Shown here: positions 18,446 through 29,838 of the stretch, piece by piece | How positions within the stretch are numbered: the first letter of the stretch is position 1 | How the letters are laid out: every line of letters begins with the position of its first letter | Assembly (NCBI GenBank): GCA_026981855.1 | Contig: JALSIB010000016.1 | Location: 18,742 to 82,741 of the forward strand | DNA length: 64,000 nucleotides | Direction: 5' to 3' | Origin: Methylothermaceae bacterium | Lineage (GTDB): Bacteria > Pseudomonadota > Gammaproteobacteria > Methylococcales > Methylothermaceae | Notes under the pieces: model-generated | The model's database searches: none | What the model was told of the DNA's origin: nothing | Seen by the model: the letters and a program-made list of their open reading frames with translations, nothing else | Position numbers and translations under genes: made by a program

Positions 18446-19468
18446 TTAAGATGCTTTCGCCTGTTCTTCCTTCTTGCCTTCATCCGGACGTTTCAGATCT
18501 TCCGGAGGCCATCCTTCCAAACGCATTCCCAGCGACAATCCCTTCGACGCAAGAACATCCTTGATCTCGGTGAGAGATTTCTTACCCAGATTGGGGGTCT
18601 TCAGCAATTCGACCTCTGTGCGTTGCACCAAATCCCCGATATAGAAGATATTTTCCGCTTTCAGGCAATTTGCGGAGCGAACGGTGAGTTCCAGATCATC
18701 GACGGGTCGAAGCAGGATCGGAGCAAATTTCGGCTGTTTTTCTTCAGGCTCCTCCCTTTCCTCCTCCTTGAGGTCAACCATGACCGCCAGATGGTCACTG
18801 AGAATCTTGGCAGACCTTTTGACACACTCCTCAGGATCGACTGTCCCATTGGTTTCAAGCTCCAACACCAAGCGATCGAGATCGGTACGTTGATCGACAC
18901 GGGTACTCTCCACCCTATAGGCCACCTTTCTTATCGGGCTGAAGGATGCATCCAGGCGCAACACACCGGCGGAAGAGTCCTCCTTGTCTCCACTGCCACG
19001 ATTGGCGGGTCGATAGCCACGCCCCTTCTCGATTTTGAGAGTCATCTGGAGCTCACCCACATCCGTCAAATGGGCAATGACCAGATCAGGGTTGACGATA
19101 TCAATATCGTGTGTAAGCTCGATATCACCGGCGGTAACAGCCCCCGGCCCTTTTTTGGTCAATTGCAGCTCTGTGGAATCCCCGTGGTGAAGGATGACGG
19201 CCAGATGTTTCAGATTGAGCAGGATGTCAATGACATCCTCCTGAACGCCTTCAATAGCCATGTATTCATGCAACACACCCTCGATACGCACTTCAGTCAC
19301 TGCGCAGCCAGGAATAGAGGACAACAAGACCCGGCGCAGGGCATTGCCTATGGTGTGGCCATAACCTCGCTCCAAAGGCTCAATGGCGATCCGGGAATGA
19401 TTTCGCTCCGGATCGGTTTCGAGACTTACGATACGTGGTTTATGTGTATTTAATAAGAGATCGACCAT
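18446..19468 (-). CDS. rpoA: RNA polymerase alpha subunit
   Basis: 340 residues against 329 in E. coli. The N-terminal dimerisation domain shows [20 protein letters not shown]. The flexible linker is charged ([10 protein letters not shown]). The C-terminal domain that contacts UP elements and activators has [19 protein letters not shown] and [18 protein letters not shown]. Most of the extra length is a Lys/Glu-rich tail. It lies between rpsD and rplQ in the standard order. Confidence 0.97.
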   Translation of the reverse strand: MVDLLLNTHKPRIVSLETDPERNHSRIAIEPLERGYGHTIGNALRRVLLSSIPGCAVTEVRIEGVLHEYMAIEGVQEDVIDILLNLKHLAVILHHGDSTELQLTKKGPGAVTAGDIELTHDIDIVNPDLVIAHLTDVGELQMTLKIEKGRGYRPANRGSGDKEDSSAGVLRLDASFSPIRKVAYRVESTRVDQRTDLDRLVLELETNGTVDPEECVKRSAKILSDHLAVMVDLKEEEREEPEEKQPKFAPILLRPVDDLELTVRSANCLKAENIFYIGDLVQRTEVELLKTPNLGKKSLTEIKDVLASKGLSLGMRLEGWPPEDLKRPDEGKKEEQAKAS

Positions 19469-19490
19469 AATTTAGTGTTCACCGCTCCGG

Positions 19491-20114
19491 TTACTTTGAA
19501 TACAATTCGACGACCAGCTGCTCCTGGATGTCGGAGCCCAAATCGGCCCGGTCGGGCAGAGACTTGAACACACCGGAAAAATTCTTTGCATCGACCTCTA
19601 CCCAGACGGGGAATCCATACTGTTCGGCAACGGTCAGGGCATCTTGTATCCGCTGTTGCTTTTTGGCCTTTTCACGAACCGCTATGACGTCGCCTGGCTT
19701 GACTTGGTAGGACGGAATATTCACCACGGTTCCATTCACCAATATCGCCTTGTGACCGACCAATTGCCGGGCTTCGACACGCGTAGAGGCGAACCCCATA
19801 CGGTAAACGACATTGTCCAGCCTGCTCTCCAAGAGGAACAACAAGTTCTCCCCGGTCGATCCCTTTTGCCGCGCCGCTTTTTTGTAGTAATTCCGGAATT
19901 GCCTTTCCAGAACCTGATAGATACGTTTTATTTTTTGCTTTTCCCGCAACTGCATCGCATAGTTGGACAGACGAGCCCGCCTGCGCTGACCATGCTGACC
20001 TGGGGGCTGATCCAGCTTGCATTTACCTTCAAGCGACTTGCCGCGACTCTTCAAGAAAAGATCGGTGCCTTCACGGCGCGACAATTTACAACGGGGTCCC
20101 AGATATCTTGCCAT
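19491..20114 (-). CDS. rpsD: 30S ribosomal protein S4
   Basis: 207 residues (206 in E. coli). Begins [19 protein letters not shown] and carries the S4 RNA-binding domain around [21 protein letters not shown]4 is a primary 16S rRNA binder, and in enterics it represses the alpha operon at a pseudoknot near rpsM. The intergenic spaces here were not seen to hold such a fold. 15 bases after rpsK and 22 before rpoA. Confidence 0.97.
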   Translation of the reverse strand: MARYLGPRCKLSRREGTDLFLKSRGKSLEGKCKLDQPPGQHGQRRRARLSNYAMQLREKQKIKRIYQVLERQFRNYYKKAARQKGSTGENLLFLLESRLDNVVYRMGFASTRVEARQLVGHKAILVNGTVVNIPSYQVKPGDVIAVREKAKKQQRIQDALTVAEQYGFPVWVEVDAKNFSGVFKSLPDRADLGSDIQEQLVVELYSK

Positions 20115-20129
20115 CAGTGCTTGTCCTCC

Positions 20130-20516
20130 TTATACGCGGCGTTTCTTGGGGGGGCGACACCCGTTATGGGGAATCGGTGTAACATCAGATATTTGCACAA
20201 TTCGGAAGCCGAGGTTATGAAGCGCTCTAACTGCCGATTCACGCCCCGGACCCGGTCCCTTGACCTGAACGTCCAGGTTTCGCATACCGTATTCCTTCAC
20301 CACATTGCCTGCCTTTTCCGCAGCCACTTGAGCCGCAAAAGGGGTGCTCTTTCGAGACCCGCGGAAGCCTGATCCGCCGGCAGATGCCCAAGCCAGTGCA
20401 TTGCCCTTGCGATCGGTGATGGTGATAATCGTGTTGTTGAAGGAAGCGTGGATATGCGCTATTCCATCGGAAATCTCTCTCCGAATCCGTTTACGTGTAC
20501 GACTCGGCGTCGCCAT
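20130..20516 (-). CDS. rpsK: 30S ribosomal protein S11
   Basis: 128 residues (129 in E. coli). Contains [21 protein letters not shown], the [18 protein letters not shown] segment and the basic C-terminus [10 protein letters not shown]. It is a platform protein of the small subunit near the mRNA exit. It lies 31 bases downstream of rpsM. Confidence 0.97.
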   Translation of the reverse strand: MATPSRTRKRIRREISDGIAHIHASFNNTIITITDRKGNALAWASAGGSGFRGSRKSTPFAAQVAAEKAGNVVKEYGMRNLDVQVKGPGPGRESAVRALHNLGFRIVQISDVTPIPHNGCRPPKKRRV

Positions 20517-20547
20517 TCGAATACCTCTATGAAATTATGTGATTGAA

Positions 20548-20904
20548 TTATTTACGAATCGGACGGCGCGGACCTTTCCGGGTTCGCGCATTGGTGCGGG
20601 TACGCTGACCACGAACCGGAAGTCCCCGGCGATGCCGGTATCCTCGATAGCACCCCAGATCCATAAGGCGCTTGATATTCATCGAGACTTCCCGACGAAG
20701 ATCGCCTTCCACTGTATATTTGCCAACCTCGGTCCTGATCTTCTCCACCTGATCTTCGGTCAGATCTTTGACCTTGGTGGTCGGCTCGATCCGGGCGGCT
20801 TCGCAGATTTCCCGCGCCCGCGTGCGACCGATACCATAAATCGACGTCAGTGAGATGACGACATGTTTATGAACTGGAATATTGACTCCCGCAATACGTG
20901 CCAT
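20548..20904 (-). CDS. rpsM: 30S ribosomal protein S13
   Basis: 118 residues, equal to E. coli. [20 protein letters not shown] start, helix-hairpin-helix [15 protein letters not shown], and the basic tail [18 protein letters not shown] that contacts tRNA in the P site and bridges to the 50S subunit. It is the first gene of the classical alpha operon, here 36 bases after rpmJ. Confidence 0.97.
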   Translation of the reverse strand: MARIAGVNIPVHKHVVISLTSIYGIGRTRAREICEAARIEPTTKVKDLTEDQVEKIRTEVGKYTVEGDLRREVSMNIKRLMDLGCYRGYRHRRGLPVRGQRTRTNARTRKGPRRPIRK

Positions 20905-20940
20905 GCACTTAGTCTCCTGCTTGCATCTAATTCAACGTTC

Positions 20941-21054
20941 TCAACCCTGGCGCTGTTTATGCCTGGGTTCTTTACAAATAATACGGACCACGCCCTTGCG
21001 GCGAATCACCTTGCAGTGACGGCAGATGCGTTTAACCGAAGCTCGTACTTTCAT
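20941..21054 (-). CDS. rpmJ: 50S ribosomal protein L36
   Basis: A 37-residue gene reading [20 protein letters not shown] and ending [10 protein letters not shown]. Cys 11, Cys 14, Cys 27 and His 32 make the zinc-binding C+ form of L36. The gene is short but unmistakable and sits between secY and rpsM, its normal place. The start is the ATG at 21054, about 10 bases after GGAG. Confidence 0.96.
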   Translation of the reverse strand: MKVRASVKRICRHCKVIRRKGVVRIICKEPRHKQRQG

Positions 21055-21076
21055 TTTCTTCTCCTAAAACGTTTTG

Positions 21077-22432
21077 TCAGCGGGTCAGTCCCGACGGTGT
21101 ACGGGCACCCTTGCCTTTCAGATTGGCCTTGCGCATCAGCCCTTCATATTGCTGGGACATGAGGTGGGTTTGCAACTGCGCCATGAAGTCCATAACCACA
21201 ACCACAATAATCAGCAAAGAAGTGCCGCCAAAATAGAAGGGAACATTCCAGTACATGATCAGGAAGTTCGGCAGCAAACATACCAGGGTGATGTAAAAGG
21301 CACCAATGAGGGTCAATCGGCTCATGACCATGTCGATGTACTTGGCCGTCTGGATACCTGGCCGGATTCCCGGAATGAAAGCCCCGGACTTCTTCAGATT
21401 TTCGGCGGTTTCCTTGGCATTGAAGACTACTGCGGTATAAAAGAAACAGAAGAAAATAATCGCGGCAGAGTAAAACACGATGTAGAGAGGCTGACCGGGA
21501 GACAGGGAGGCCGCGACATCCTGTAGCCATTCCATTCCTTCGGCATTGCTGAACCAGCTCGCCACGGTAGCCGGAAAAAGAATGATGCTGGATGCAAAAA
21601 TCGGTGGTATCACACCCGCCATGTTCAGCTTGAGTGGTAAAAAGCTTCGCTGCCCACCGTATACCTGTCTGCCTACCTGACGCTTCGCATAATGGATCGG
21701 AATACGCCTTTGCGCCCTCTCCACATAGACGACGAAAGCTGTGACCCCAATCGCCAGCGCAAACAGTATGACTACGGTCAAGGGGCTCATTTCGCCGGTT
21801 CTGGCCAATTCCAGGGTGGCCGCCACGGCGGATGGCAGCCCGGCCACGATACCGGCAAAGATGATCATCGAAATACCGTTGCCAATACCTCGCTCGGTGA
21901 CCTGCTCGCCCAGCCACATCAGGAAAACCGTGCCGGTCACCAAGGTAACGGCGGTAAGAAATACAAATTGCGGTCCGGGATTCACCACCACTGGAAGACC
22001 GCCCGCAGTCTGGTTCTGCAGAGCGATCGCCACGCCGATCGATTGGAACGTCGCCAAAAATACAGTTCCATAACGGGTGTACTGGGAGATCTTACGTCTT
22101 CCAGATTCGCCTTCCTTTTTGAGTTGTTCCAGTTTCGGCACCACCACCGTCATCAACTGAATGATGATGGAGGCCGAAATATAGGGCATGATTCCCAGCG
22201 CAAAGATACTGAGCCGTTTCAAAGCACCCCCAGAGAACATGTTGAACATGTCCAAAATGGAGCCACTTTGTTGCTGAAACATCAAAGCCAAGGCCTTAGG
22301 ATCTATTCCAGGCACTGGAATATGAGTCCCGAGTCGGTACACCACCAATGCGCCCAACAAAAAGAGCAAGCGCTGACGCAGCTCGGTCAGATTTCCAAAC
22401 CGCCCCCTCAATGCCGCCGCTGGTGTGCTCAC
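21077..22432 (-). CDS. secY: Preprotein translocase channel subunit SecY
   Basis: 451 residues with ten hydrophobic segments forming the protein-conducting channel of the inner membrane. It works with SecE (47448-47834 here), SecG and SecA. Signature stretches include [17 protein letters not shown] (plug and early helices) and [20 protein letters not shown] near the C-terminus. The start is GTG, overlapping the rplO stop by 4 bases (GTGA). Confidence 0.97.
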   Translation of the reverse strand: MSTPAAALRGRFGNLTELRQRLLFLLGALVVYRLGTHIPVPGIDPKALALMFQQQSGSILDMFNMFSGGALKRLSIFALGIMPYISASIIIQLMTVVVPKLEQLKKEGESGRRKISQYTRYGTVFLATFQSIGVAIALQNQTAGGLPVVVNPGPQFVFLTAVTLVTGTVFLMWLGEQVTERGIGNGISMIIFAGIVAGLPSAVAATLELARTGEMSPLTVVILFALAIGVTAFVVYVERAQRRIPIHYAKRQVGRQVYGGQRSFLPLKLNMAGVIPPIFASSIILFPATVASWFSNAEGMEWLQDVAASLSPGQPLYIVFYSAAIIFFCFFYTAVVFNAKETAENLKKSGAFIPGIRPGIQTAKYIDMVMSRLTLIGAFYITLVCLLPNFLIMYWNVPFYFGGTSLLIIVVVVMDFMAQLQTHLMSQQYEGLMRKANLKGKGARTPSGLTR

Positions 22433-22866
22433 GAATCTTCTACCTTTCCACCTGCCGCCTCGATGGCCTGACGGGCCCCCTTGGTCACGTCAATACCCTT
22501 GATCGTGAGGGCGCGGTCTATCTTGCCCGAAGCGATGATTTTAACTCTCTTGACGATAGACGAAATCAAGTTGGCCTGCCTCAACACCTCTATGTCCACC
22601 ACGTCGGTAGGAAGACTGTTGAGTTCATGCAGCCGGATCTCATCGACGAAACGTTGGGTACGGGATCTGAATCCCACCTTTGGCAGACGCCTGTGCAAAG
22701 GCATCTGCCCACCTTCAAAGCCTACTTTATGATATCCGCCGGATCTTGACTTTTGCCCCTTGTGGCCACGACCACCGGTCTTTCCCAGGGTACTCCCAAT
22801 TCCTCTACCGACGCGTTTTCGGGGTTGCTTGCTTCCTGAGGCTGGTTTCAACGAATTCAAGCGCAT
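22429..22866 (-). CDS. rplO: 50S ribosomal protein L15
   Basis: 145 residues (144 in E. coli). The N-terminal extension is basic and glycine-rich, with [20 protein letters not shown]. The globular C-terminus ends in a variable acidic tail. Its ATG overlaps the rpmD stop by 1 base (TAATG) and its stop overlaps the secY GTG, so the three genes look tightly coupled. Confidence 0.97.
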   Translation of the reverse strand: MRLNSLKPASGSKQPRKRVGRGIGSTLGKTGGRGHKGQKSRSGGYHKVGFEGGQMPLHRRLPKVGFRSRTQRFVDEIRLHELNSLPTDVVDIEVLRQANLISSIVKRVKIIASGKIDRALTIKGIDVTKGARQAIEAAGGKVEDS

Positions 22867-23054
22867 TATTCCACTTCCTCTACATTCAGCATATAAGCTA
22901 CTTTTCGGACCATTCCCCGGTTCTCGGGTGTGTCATCCACTTCCACTGTCTGATGTATTTTTTTGAGTCCCAGGCCACGCAGGCAATCTCGATGGGATTT
23001 GATCCTTCCTATTTTGCTGCGCACCATCGTCACTTTCAGCTTTTTTCCAGCCAT
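22866..23054 (-). CDS. rpmD: 50S ribosomal protein L30
   Basis: 62 residues (59 in E. coli), with [19 protein letters not shown] and [21 protein letters not shown] small two-layer alpha/beta protein of the large subunit. It is 4 bases after rpsE and overlaps rplO by 1 base. Confidence 0.96.
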   Translation of the reverse strand: MAGKKLKVTMVRSKIGRIKSHRDCLRGLGLKKIHQTVEVDDTPENRGMVRKVAYMLNVEEVE

Positions 23055-23058
23055 CTTC

Positions 23059-23562
23059 TCAACCTAAGATTTCCTTCACGCTTTTGCCCCGCTTGGCGGC
23101 CACGAACTTGGGATCCTGCATCTCCGCAAGGCCCTTGATGGTAGCGCGCACCACATTGATGGGGTTTGTCGTGCCGATACATTTAGCCAATACATTATGT
23201 ACGCCCACCGCCTCGAAGACGGCGCGCATGGCAGCTCCGGCGATGATGCCAGTACCCTCGGCCGCGGGCTGGAGGTATACCTTCGCCGCCCCTTCGGTCA
23301 CGGTAACGGGGTATTGTAACGTATCTCCGCGCAGTTTGACCTGCACCATGTTTTTACGGGCTTGTTCCATGGATTTTTGAATGGCAACAGGTACCTCTCT
23401 CGCTTTACTCAAGCCGTATCCCACTCTCCCGTTACCATCTCCCACCACAGTCAGCGCAGTGAACCCAAACTGGCGCCCACCTTTGACCACCTTGGCCACG
23501 CGGCGCACCGCCACCAGTTTTTCCTGTAGTTCACTCTCGGTTTGTGTCGTTCCGTTCGCCAT
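23059..23562 (-). CDS. rpsE: 30S ribosomal protein S5
   Basis: 167 residues (E. coli 167). Contains the double-stranded-RNA-binding-like N domain ([40 protein letters not shown]) and [20 protein letters not shown]. It is important for decoding accuracy and mRNA unwinding at the entry channel. I used the ATG at 23562, preceded by GGAGAGG, rather than a TTG two codons upstream. Confidence 0.96.
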   Translation of the reverse strand: MANGTTQTESELQEKLVAVRRVAKVVKGGRQFGFTALTVVGDGNGRVGYGLSKAREVPVAIQKSMEQARKNMVQVKLRGDTLQYPVTVTEGAAKVYLQPAAEGTGIIAGAAMRAVFEAVGVHNVLAKCIGTTNPINVVRATIKGLAEMQDPKFVAAKRGKSVKEILG

Positions 23563-23574
23563 ATCCAACCTCTC

Positions 23575-23934
23575 CTAAAACCGCAAGCCCGCTTCGCGGG
23601 CCGCCTCTGCAAGAGCCTTGACGCGCCCGTGATAGCGGAATCCCGAACGGTCAAACGCGACTTCCTCTATCCCCGCATCAAGCGCTTTTTTCGCTATGAC
23701 CGAACCAACGATCCTAGCCGCATCAATGTTCCCCGTGCTCTTCACTTGACCACGGATGTCTTCCTGCACCGTCGAAGCACAGGTCAATACCTTGGAACCG
23801 TCACCTGTCGTAATCTGGGCGTAGATGTGCCTTGGCGTACGATGCACAGTCAACCTGTGGATCCCTATCCGACGTATCCTCGCTCTGGCTTTCGCCGCAC
23901 GACGCATCCGCGAAGCTTTCTTATCCATTCGCAT
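23575..23934 (-). CDS. rplR: 50S ribosomal protein L18
   Basis: 119 residues (117 in E. coli). Carries [16 protein letters not shown] and ends AAREAGLRF, both typical. It binds 5S rRNA together with L5 (rplE) and L25 (rplY), both also in this window. GAGG lies 8 bases before the ATG at 23934, favouring it over an ATG two codons in. Confidence 0.96.
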   Translation of the reverse strand: MRMDKKASRMRRAAKARARIRRIGIHRLTVHRTPRHIYAQITTGDGSKVLTCASTVQEDIRGQVKSTGNIDAARIVGSVIAKKALDAGIEEVAFDRSGFRYHGRVKALAEAAREAGLRF

Positions 23935-23947
23935 TTGATAACCTCAA

Positions 23948-24481
23948 TTACTTCTTCTTCGCTTCTTTCCTGACCACATGCTCATCCGCATAACGGATAC
24001 CCTTGCCCTTGTAAGGCTCGGGGGGTCTGTAAGCGCGAATCTCAGCCGCCACCTGCCCAATTTGCTGCTTGTCAGCGCCTTTTATGACGATCTCCGTCTG
24101 ACTGGGGGTTTCAATGGTAACCCCTTCGGGCACTTCATAAACCACAGGATGGGAGAACCCCAAGGTGAGGTTGAGCTTCTTTCCCTGGGCCTGGGCCCGA
24201 TACCCCACGCCCTGCAGCAATAATTTCTTTTCGAAACCCTGACTGACACCGGTGACCATGTTATTGATCAATGCCCGCATGGTCCCTGCCATCGCCACGG
24301 CCTGTTTGGCTTTGATCCGGGGCTTGACCCGTATTTCTGCCGAATCGATCTCAACCTCAACGGTATCATGGATCCGCCAGGACATATTTCCCTTGGCCCC
24401 TTTCACGGCCAATTCCTGACCATTCAGAGTGATATCGACACCCTTGGGAATTATTACCGGTTGATTCGCTATTCTTGACAT
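23948..24481 (-). CDS. rplF: 50S ribosomal protein L6
   Basis: 177 residues, the E. coli length. It has two repeated folds; the second carries [19 protein letters not shown] and the C-terminus [14 protein letters not shown]. It sits near the sarcin-ricin loop and factor-binding site. 13 bases before rplR and 18 after rpsH. Confidence 0.97.
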   Translation of the reverse strand: MSRIANQPVIIPKGVDITLNGQELAVKGAKGNMSWRIHDTVEVEIDSAEIRVKPRIKAKQAVAMAGTMRALINNMVTGVSQGFEKKLLLQGVGYRAQAQGKKLNLTLGFSHPVVYEVPEGVTIETPSQTEIVIKGADKQQIGQVAAEIRAYRPPEPYKGKGIRYADEHVVRKEAKKK

Positions 24482-24499
24482 CTTATATCACCCCAATCA

Positions 24500-24895
24500 T
24501 CACGCCACGACACAGATTACTTCGCCGCCAAAACCTTGTTTGCGCGCAGATTTATCGGTCATCACACCTTTCGATGTCGAGACGATGGCAATCCCCAGCC
24601 CCCCGCGGACCTTGGGAAGCTCGTCCTTGCCCAAATAGATACGCCTTCCCGGCTTGCTAACCCTTCTCAACTCCTCGATGACGGGCATCCCCTCGAAATA
24701 TTTCAACTGGATGGTCAGGGCAGGCTTTCCCGCTTCGCTCGAAAGCTCAAAACCATTGATGTATCCCTCATCAGCCAGAACTTGACAAATTGCTTCCTTC
24801 TGTTTGGAAGAAGGCATCACCACAGCTGTCTTGCCCGCCAATTGCGCATTTCGAATCCGGGTCAACATATCCGCAATCGGATCGCTCATACTCAT
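24500..24895 (-). CDS. rpsH: 30S ribosomal protein S8
   Basis: 131 residues (130 in E. coli). [18 protein letters not shown] start and the C-terminal [17 protein letters not shown] that binds 16S helix 21. In enterics S8 represses the spc operon by binding at the rplE start region; whether the rplX-rplE junction here can mimic that helix was not established. Confidence 0.96.
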   Translation of the reverse strand: MSMSDPIADMLTRIRNAQLAGKTAVVMPSSKQKEAICQVLADEGYINGFELSSEAGKPALTIQLKYFEGMPVIEELRRVSKPGRRIYLGKDELPKVRGGLGIAIVSTSKGVMTDKSARKQGFGGEVICVVA

Positions 24896-24907
24896 CGTCT
24901 TATCCTC

Positions 24908-25213
24908 TTACCAACTTGCTTTGGTCACGCCTGGAATATCGCCACGCATGGCCAGTTCACGCAATTTGTTACGGCCCAGGCCGAACTTGCGGTAATAACC
25001 GTGGGGACGACCGGTCAACCCACAGCGGTTTTGCACCCGGGCCGGACAGGAATCCCTGGGCAATTGCTGCAGTTTCGTCTGCGCTTCCATCTTGGCTTCA
25101 TAATCAGCCGCTGGATCTTTTAGAATCGCCCTGAGCGCAGCCCGTTTGGCAGCATATTTCGCCACCAGCTTCTGGCGCCGCCGCTCACGCGCAATCATGG
25201 ATTTCTTAGCCAT
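24908..25213 (-). CDS. rpsN: 30S ribosomal protein S14 (long, zinc-free form)
   Basis: 101 residues, with [20 protein letters not shown] and [20 protein letters not shown]. The CxxC pairs of the short zinc form are absent, so this is the C- paralogue. Together with the zinc-binding L36 it shows that the block carries a mix of zinc and non-zinc ribosomal forms. 7 bases after rplE. Confidence 0.96.
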   Translation of the reverse strand: MAKKSMIARERRRQKLVAKYAAKRAALRAILKDPAADYEAKMEAQTKLQQLPRDSCPARVQNRCGLTGRPHGYYRKFGLGRNKLRELAMRGDIPGVTKASW

Positions 25214-25220
25214 CTTATCC

Positions 25221-25766
25221 CTAGCTCCTGAATGGGAAATTAAACATTTCTAACAAGGCGCGGCCTTCCTCATCGTTTCTGGCACTCGTGGTAATAGTAA
25301 TGTCCATGCCACGAAGCGCGTCAATCTTTTCATAATCGATTTCGGGAAAAATAATCTGCTCTTTGACTCCCAGGCTGTAATTGCCATGGCCGTCGAACGC
25401 CTTTGGACTCAGTCCACGAAAATCCCTGATGCGGGGTATCGCCACATTGATCAATCGATCGAGGAATTCGTACATGCGTTCCCGCCTCAAGGTCACTTTG
25501 CAACCAATTGGCATCCCATCACGGATCTTGAATCCGGCAATGGACTTTCGGGCAACTGTCACGACCCCTTTCTGGCCAGAAATCAATGCCAGATCCTGTA
25601 ACGCATTTTCCAGAACCTTCTTGTCGGTCACCGCTTCACCCAATCCGATATTGAGGGTGATCTTGGTGACCTTCGGCGCCTGCATCACAGACTTATAACC
25701 GAATCGCTCCACCAGCTGCGGAACGATCCGTTCCTTATATTCCATTTCCAATCTCGGTTTAGCCAT
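25221..25766 (-). CDS. rplE: 50S ribosomal protein L5
   Basis: 181 residues when started at the ATG at 25766 (179 in E. coli). A GTG four codons earlier abuts the rplX stop and lacks any ribosome site, so I do not use it. Typical stretches are [35 protein letters not shown] and [19 protein letters not shown]. It binds 5S rRNA and contacts P-site tRNA. Confidence 0.95.
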   Translation of the reverse strand: MAKPRLEMEYKERIVPQLVERFGYKSVMQAPKVTKITLNIGLGEAVTDKKVLENALQDLALISGQKGVVTVARKSIAGFKIRDGMPIGCKVTLRRERMYEFLDRLINVAIPRIRDFRGLSPKAFDGHGNYSLGVKEQIIFPEIDYEKIDALRGMDITITTSARNDEEGRALLEMFNFPFRS

Positions 25767-25778
25767 GCCAGTGCCCAC

Positions 25779-26096
25779 TTATACGTCAATCACTTCGTTT
25801 GTGACCTTGAAGTATCTCACTTTTCGACCATCTTCAAGGATACGGAACCCGACTTTGTCCGCCTTCTCCGTTTGGGGGTTGTAGATGGCGACATTCGAAA
25901 CGTGAATTGGCATCTCTTTCTCAATAATTCCACCGGCGATACCCCGTTGCGGTACGGGTTTCTGGTGTTTCTTGGCGATATTGATACCTTCCACGATCAA
26001 CCGGTCATTTTCCAGCACTTGCTTGACCGTCCCTCGGTTGCCTTTGTCTTTGCCGACCAGCACGATGACTTCGTCGCCTTTCTTTATCTTGCGCAT
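25779..26096 (-). CDS. rplX: 50S ribosomal protein L24
   Basis: 105 residues (104 in E. coli). Carries the KOW motif [20 protein letters not shown] and [20 protein letters not shown]. An early assembly-initiator protein at the tunnel exit. 19 bases after rplN and 12 before rplE. Confidence 0.97.
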   Translation of the reverse strand: MRKIKKGDEVIVLVGKDKGNRGTVKQVLENDRLIVEGINIAKKHQKPVPQRGIAGGIIEKEMPIHVSNVAIYNPQTEKADKVGFRILEDGRKVRYFKVTNEVIDV

Positions 26097-26115
26097 TTCC
26101 TTGAACCTTTCTCGC

Positions 26116-26484
26116 TTACAGCACTTCTGGAGCCAGTGAGATGATCTTCATGAACTGCTCGCTGCGAAGTTCACGCGTCACCGGCCCAAAGATACGTGTG
26201 CCAATGGGCTGCATCTGATTGTTCAGCAATACCGCAGCATTGGTATCGAAACGAACCACGGATCCGTCAGGACGACGTACACCCTTCTTGGTACGCACAA
26301 CCACGGCATTGTAAACGTCACCTTTTTTCACCCGTCCTCGTGGAATGGCATCTTTCACACTGACCTTGATGACATCGCCTATGCCGGCGTAACGCCGGTG
26401 AGACCCACCCAATACCTTTATACACTGGACTTTTTTGGCCCCACTGTTGTCGGCCACCTCTAGCCTGGTTTGCATCTGGATCAT
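26116..26484 (-). CDS. rplN: 50S ribosomal protein L14
   Basis: 122 residues (123 in E. coli). [20 protein letters not shown] start and the conserved [20 protein letters not shown] centre. It forms a bridge to 16S rRNA and is the docking site of ribosome silencing factor. First gene of the classical spc operon; here only 22 bases separate it from rpsQ, with no clear promoter. Confidence 0.97.
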   Translation of the reverse strand: MIQMQTRLEVADNSGAKKVQCIKVLGGSHRRYAGIGDVIKVSVKDAIPRGRVKKGDVYNAVVVRTKKGVRRPDGSVVRFDTNAAVLLNNQMQPIGTRIFGPVTRELRSEQFMKIISLAPEVL

Positions 26485-26506
26485 GATTCTTCCCCTTAAT
26501 CCGGCC

Positions 26507-26767
26507 TTATTTGGCTTTTTCCAATACTTTCACCAAGGTCCATGTCTTCCGCTTCGACAAGGGTCGGGAGGTCGTGATTGCGACCAAGTCGCCCATCCGG
26601 CATTGGTTGTCCTCGTCATGGGCGAGCATCTTGGTGGAGCGCTTGATGTACTTCCCGTACAAGGGATGCTTCACCAGCCTTTCAACCTGGACCGTGATCG
26701 TCTTGTCCATTTTGTTGCTGACAACCCGACCGGTCAGGGTCCTGAGTTTTTCCTGATTCTCACTCAT
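26507..26767 (-). CDS. rpsQ: 30S ribosomal protein S17
   Basis: 86 residues from the ATG at 26767 (84 in E. coli). Typical sequence is [20 protein letters not shown] and [23 protein letters not shown] two codons upstream overlaps the rpmC stop and is an alternative start. S17 is a primary 16S rRNA binder of the OB fold. Confidence 0.95.
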   Translation of the reverse strand: MSENQEKLRTLTGRVVSNKMDKTITVQVERLVKHPLYGKYIKRSTKMLAHDEDNQCRMGDLVAITTSRPLSKRKTWTLVKVLEKAK

Positions 26768-26769
26768 AT

Positions 26770-26961
26770 TCAAGCTCTCGCCATTTCGCCCATAATTGTC
26801 TTCACCCGCGCAATATCCCGACGGACCTTGCTCATCTGATCCGGCTGGGTCAGGGCACCGGTACCCTTCTGCATCCTGAGATTGAACTGTTCCTTATGGA
26901 GTTCGATCAACAAGCTTTCCAGTTCTTCTTTGGACTTTTCCCGTAATTCGCTTGCTTTCAT
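26770..26961 (-). CDS. rpmC: 50S ribosomal protein L29
   Basis: 63 residues, the E. coli length, from the ATG at 26961. The start overlaps the rplP stop by one base (TGATG); a GTG one codon earlier is also open. It has [20 protein letters not shown] and the helix [15 protein letters not shown]. It lies at the tunnel exit near the SRP and trigger-factor site. Confidence 0.95.
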   Translation of the reverse strand: MKASELREKSKEELESLLIELHKEQFNLRMQKGTGALTQPDQMSKVRRDIARVKTIMGEMARA

Positions 26962-27374
26962 CACATCACCGTTCGTACTGCAAATGTGGTTTTCACGGGA
27001 AGCTTGGCGGCAGCCAGGCGGAACGCTTCGCGTGCAATGTCTTCAGGAATACCTTCGATCTCATACAGCATGGCCCCTGGTTTGATTTCAGCAACCCAGT
27101 ACTCCACGCTACCCTTACCCTTACCCATACGAACCTCAAGTGGTTTCTTGGTAATGGGTTTATCCGGAAACACCCGGATCCACAATTTCCCACCACGACG
27201 CACATGCCTGGTGATCGCTCGTCGGGCCGCCTCAATTTGACGCGCAGTGATACGCCCGCGCGAGGTAGCCTTCAAACCGTATTCACCAAAACTCACTCTG
27301 TTTCCACGCAAAGCCAAACCTGTGTTTCGGCCCTTTTGCTGTTTTCGATATTTTGTTCGCTTAGGCTGAAGCAT
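26961..27374 (-). CDS. rplP: 50S ribosomal protein L16
   Basis: 137 residues (136 in E. coli). [19 protein letters not shown] start, [20 protein letters not shown] and [17 protein letters not shown]. It places A-site tRNA and contains the arginine (in the RVF(P)DKP-like region) that YcfD hydroxylates in other species. Single-base overlap with rpmC. Confidence 0.97.
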   Translation of the reverse strand: MLQPKRTKYRKQQKGRNTGLALRGNRVSFGEYGLKATSRGRITARQIEAARRAITRHVRRGGKLWIRVFPDKPITKKPLEVRMGKGKGSVEYWVAEIKPGAMLYEIEGIPEDIAREAFRLAAAKLPVKTTFAVRTVM

Positions 27375-27389
27375 GCCGCACTCCTGATA

Positions 27390-28046
27390 CTATGATTTCC
27401 CTTGGGTCCGGGCAGTTTCTTCGAAGACTTCGCCCTTGAATATCCATACCTTTACGCCAAGCACACCATAGGTGGTTTGGGCTTCGGCGAAGCCATAATC
27501 GATATCGGCCCTGAGAGTATGCAAGGGGACGCGGCCTTCCCGATACCATTCACTTCGGGCAATCTCCGCCCCATTCAGGCGACCGCCGACCTTGATCTTG
27601 ATACCTTCCGCCCCAAGGCGCATGGTATTCTGAACCGCTCGTTTCATCGCCCGGCGGAACATAATACGTTTTTCCAACTGCTGGGCCACACCTTCGGCGA
27701 CCAGTTGCGCATCCAGTTCAGGCTTGCGCACCTCCTCAACGTTGATTTGCAGGGGAATGCCCATCTTGGCCGACACTTCCCGCCGCAGACGGTCGATATC
27801 CTCCCCTTTCTTTCCGATCACCAACCCGGGCCGTGCGGTATGGATCGTGATCTGCGCGTTGTTCGCAGCACGGCTGATGTGCACCCGACTCACCGAAGCA
27901 TGGGAAAGCTTGCGTTTAATGAAATCCCTTACTTCCAGATCCTGGTGGAGTAACCCGGCGTAATCCTTGGAATTTGCGTACCAGCGTGAATTCCAGTCTT
28001 TGATATAACCGAGCCGGATGCCGATCGGATGAACTTTCTGTCCCAT
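27390..28046 (-). CDS. rpsC: 30S ribosomal protein S3
   Basis: 218 residues (233 in E. coli, so the tail is shorter). [20 protein letters not shown] start, KH domain with [19 protein letters not shown], and the C-terminal domain with [20 protein letters not shown]. It is part of the mRNA entry channel. One base separates it from the rplV stop. Confidence 0.97.
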   Translation of the reverse strand: MGQKVHPIGIRLGYIKDWNSRWYANSKDYAGLLHQDLEVRDFIKRKLSHASVSRVHISRAANNAQITIHTARPGLVIGKKGEDIDRLRREVSAKMGIPLQINVEEVRKPELDAQLVAEGVAQQLEKRIMFRRAMKRAVQNTMRLGAEGIKIKVGGRLNGAEIARSEWYREGRVPLHTLRADIDYGFAEAQTTYGVLGVKVWIFKGEVFEETARTQGKS

Positions 28047-28047
28047 T

Positions 28048-28383
28048 TTATTCGCTCTCAGAAACTTTAACGGTGATATGACATGTACGCTTCAGGATTT
28101 GATTCGCACGTCCCTTGGCTCGCGGTGAAAAACGTTTCAGAGTCGGCCCCTCGTCAACGCATATCGTCGACACTTTAAGCTCGTCGATATCAAGACCCTC
28201 GTTGTGCTCGGCATTGGCAATCGCAGATTCCAAAACCTTACGAACGATCGCCGCCGCTTTCCTGTTGCTGTATTTCAGCGTGTCAAGGGCCTTGTCCACT
28301 GGAAGGCCACGCACCTGATCAGCGACCAATCGACATTTTTGCGCGGAAATCCTTGCATGCCGCAATTTTGCTGCCACTTCCAT
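28048..28383 (-). CDS. rplV: 50S ribosomal protein L22
   Basis: 111 residues from the second ATG (28383). GGGAG is correctly spaced for this start but directly abuts the ATG two codons earlier. The length is close to the E. coli 110. It carries [20 protein letters not shown] and the tunnel-lining beta hairpin [20 protein letters not shown], where macrolide-resistance changes fall in other species. Confidence 0.95.
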   Translation of the reverse strand: MEVAAKLRHARISAQKCRLVADQVRGLPVDKALDTLKYSNRKAAAIVRKVLESAIANAEHNEGLDIDELKVSTICVDEGPTLKRFSPRAKGRANQILKRTCHITVKVSESE

Positions 28384-28394
28384 CGTCATCTCCC

Positions 28395-28667
28395 TTATCT
28401 GGACTTCTTGTCAGCCGCATGTCCGCGGAAAGTGCGGGTTGGGGCAAACTCACCCAACTTGTGTCCGACCATATTTTCGCTGATCAGAACCGGCACATGC
28501 TGACGGCCATTGTGCACAGCGATTGTCAGACCAATCATATCGGGCACGATCATCGACCGACGCGACCAGGTCTTGATTGGTTTCTTGCTTTGGCTTTCCT
28601 GCGCTTGTTCGACCTTTTTCATCAGATGATGATCGACAAACGGACCTTTTTTAACCGAACGTGGCAC
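28395..28667 (-). CDS. rpsS: 30S ribosomal protein S19
   Basis: 90 residues (92 in E. coli). [20 protein letters not shown] start, [21 protein letters not shown] and [19 protein letters not shown]. Forms the head of the small subunit with S13. 11 bases before rplV and 23 after rplB. Confidence 0.97.
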   Translation of the reverse strand: MPRSVKKGPFVDHHLMKKVEQAQESQSKKPIKTWSRRSMIVPDMIGLTIAVHNGRQHVPVLISENMVGHKLGEFAPTRTFRGHAADKKSR

Positions 28668-28690
28668 TGCCTTTTCCTCTCAACTCAATC

Positions 28691-29515
28691 TTATTTAGCC
28701 TTGCGACGACGCACGATCATATTGTCCGTACGTTTGTTCCGCCGTGTTTTGTATCCCTTGGTCGGCTGACCCCATGGGGAAGTGGGATGCTTGCCTTTGT
28801 TCCTGCCTTCGCCCCCCCCATGCGGATGGTCGACCGGGTTCATCGCCACACCACGGACCGTCGGACGGCGCCCCCTCCAGCGACTTGCACCCGCCTTGCC
28901 CAGAGAGATCAGGTTGTGCTCGGAGTTGCTGACTTCACCAATCACGGCCTTGCAGTCGATGTGGACTTTACGCATTTCACCCGAACGCAGCCTCAAGGTG
29001 GCATAAATACCTTCTTTCGCCAGCAATTGCACTGTGGCGCCAGCGCTACGGGCAAGCTGCGCACCTTTGCCAGGTTTCAACTCGACACAATGGATCTGGG
29101 TACCCACGGGGATGTTGCGCAAAGGCATGCAATTACCCACTTTCACGGGCGTTTCATCGTCCGAGATCAACTCCTGCCCCACTTGCAACCCCTTGGGCGC
29201 GATAATGTAACGACGTTCCCCGTCCCGATACAACAACAGGGCAATGTGGGCAGTACGATTCGGATCATATTCCAATCTTTCAACACGCGCCGGAACACCC
29301 AACTTGTTCCGCTTGAAATCGATAACGCGATAGCGCCTTTTATGCCCACCGCCCCTATGGCGAGTAGAAATACGGCCTTTATTGTTTCGCCCCCCGGACT
29401 TGGTGAGTTTCTCCACCAAGGGTTCATAAGGTTCACCCTTATGCAGACCTTCCGCCTTCACACTGATCACAAAGCGACGTCCAGGTGAGGTCGGCTTCGC
29501 TTTAAGAATTGCCAT
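28691..29515 (-). CDS. rplB: 50S ribosomal protein L2
   Basis: 274 residues (273 in E. coli). It has the OB-fold region [20 protein letters not shown] and the C-terminal [20 protein letters not shown], whose histidine is needed for peptidyl-transferase assembly. It is a central protein of the large subunit. 29 bases after rplW. Confidence 0.98.
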   Translation of the reverse strand: MAILKAKPTSPGRRFVISVKAEGLHKGEPYEPLVEKLTKSGGRNNKGRISTRHRGGGHKRRYRVIDFKRNKLGVPARVERLEYDPNRTAHIALLLYRDGERRYIIAPKGLQVGQELISDDETPVKVGNCMPLRNIPVGTQIHCVELKPGKGAQLARSAGATVQLLAKEGIYATLRLRSGEMRKVHIDCKAVIGEVSNSEHNLISLGKAGASRWRGRRPTVRGVAMNPVDHPHGGGEGRNKGKHPTSPWGQPTKGYKTRRNKRTDNMIVRRRKAK

Positions 29516-29544
29516 GTTCAGTTACCTTCCAATATTGATAGGGG

Positions 29545-29838
29545 TCAGGACACTGACAGGTCAATTTCTTGACCGGCCTTGAGACGCACGTACGCCTTCT
29601 TCCAGTCGGGGCGCTTCCCCAACATACGCCCGAACCGCTTTGCCTTGCCTTTGACATTCATCAGCTGCACGGACTCAACCTGCACATCGAACATCAGTTC
29701 GACCGCCTTTTTCACTTGCGGATTGCTCGCATCCCTTCTGACCTTGAATACATAGCGGTTTTCAGTATCAGCAAGACGCGTGCTTTTTTCCGAAATGACC
29801 GGCGCCATCAATATCTTCATCAACTCCAGCTGATTCAT
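29545..29838 (-). CDS. rplW: 50S ribosomal protein L23
   Basis: 97 residues (100 in E. coli). Contains [40 protein letters not shown] and [15 protein letters not shown]. Docking site for trigger factor and SRP at the tunnel exit. Its ATG overlaps the rplD stop (ATGA). Confidence 0.96.
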   Translation of the reverse strand: MNQLELMKILMAPVISEKSTRLADTENRYVFKVRRDASNPQVKKAVELMFDVQVESVQLMNVKGKAKRFGRMLGKRPDWKKAYVRLKAGQEIDLSVS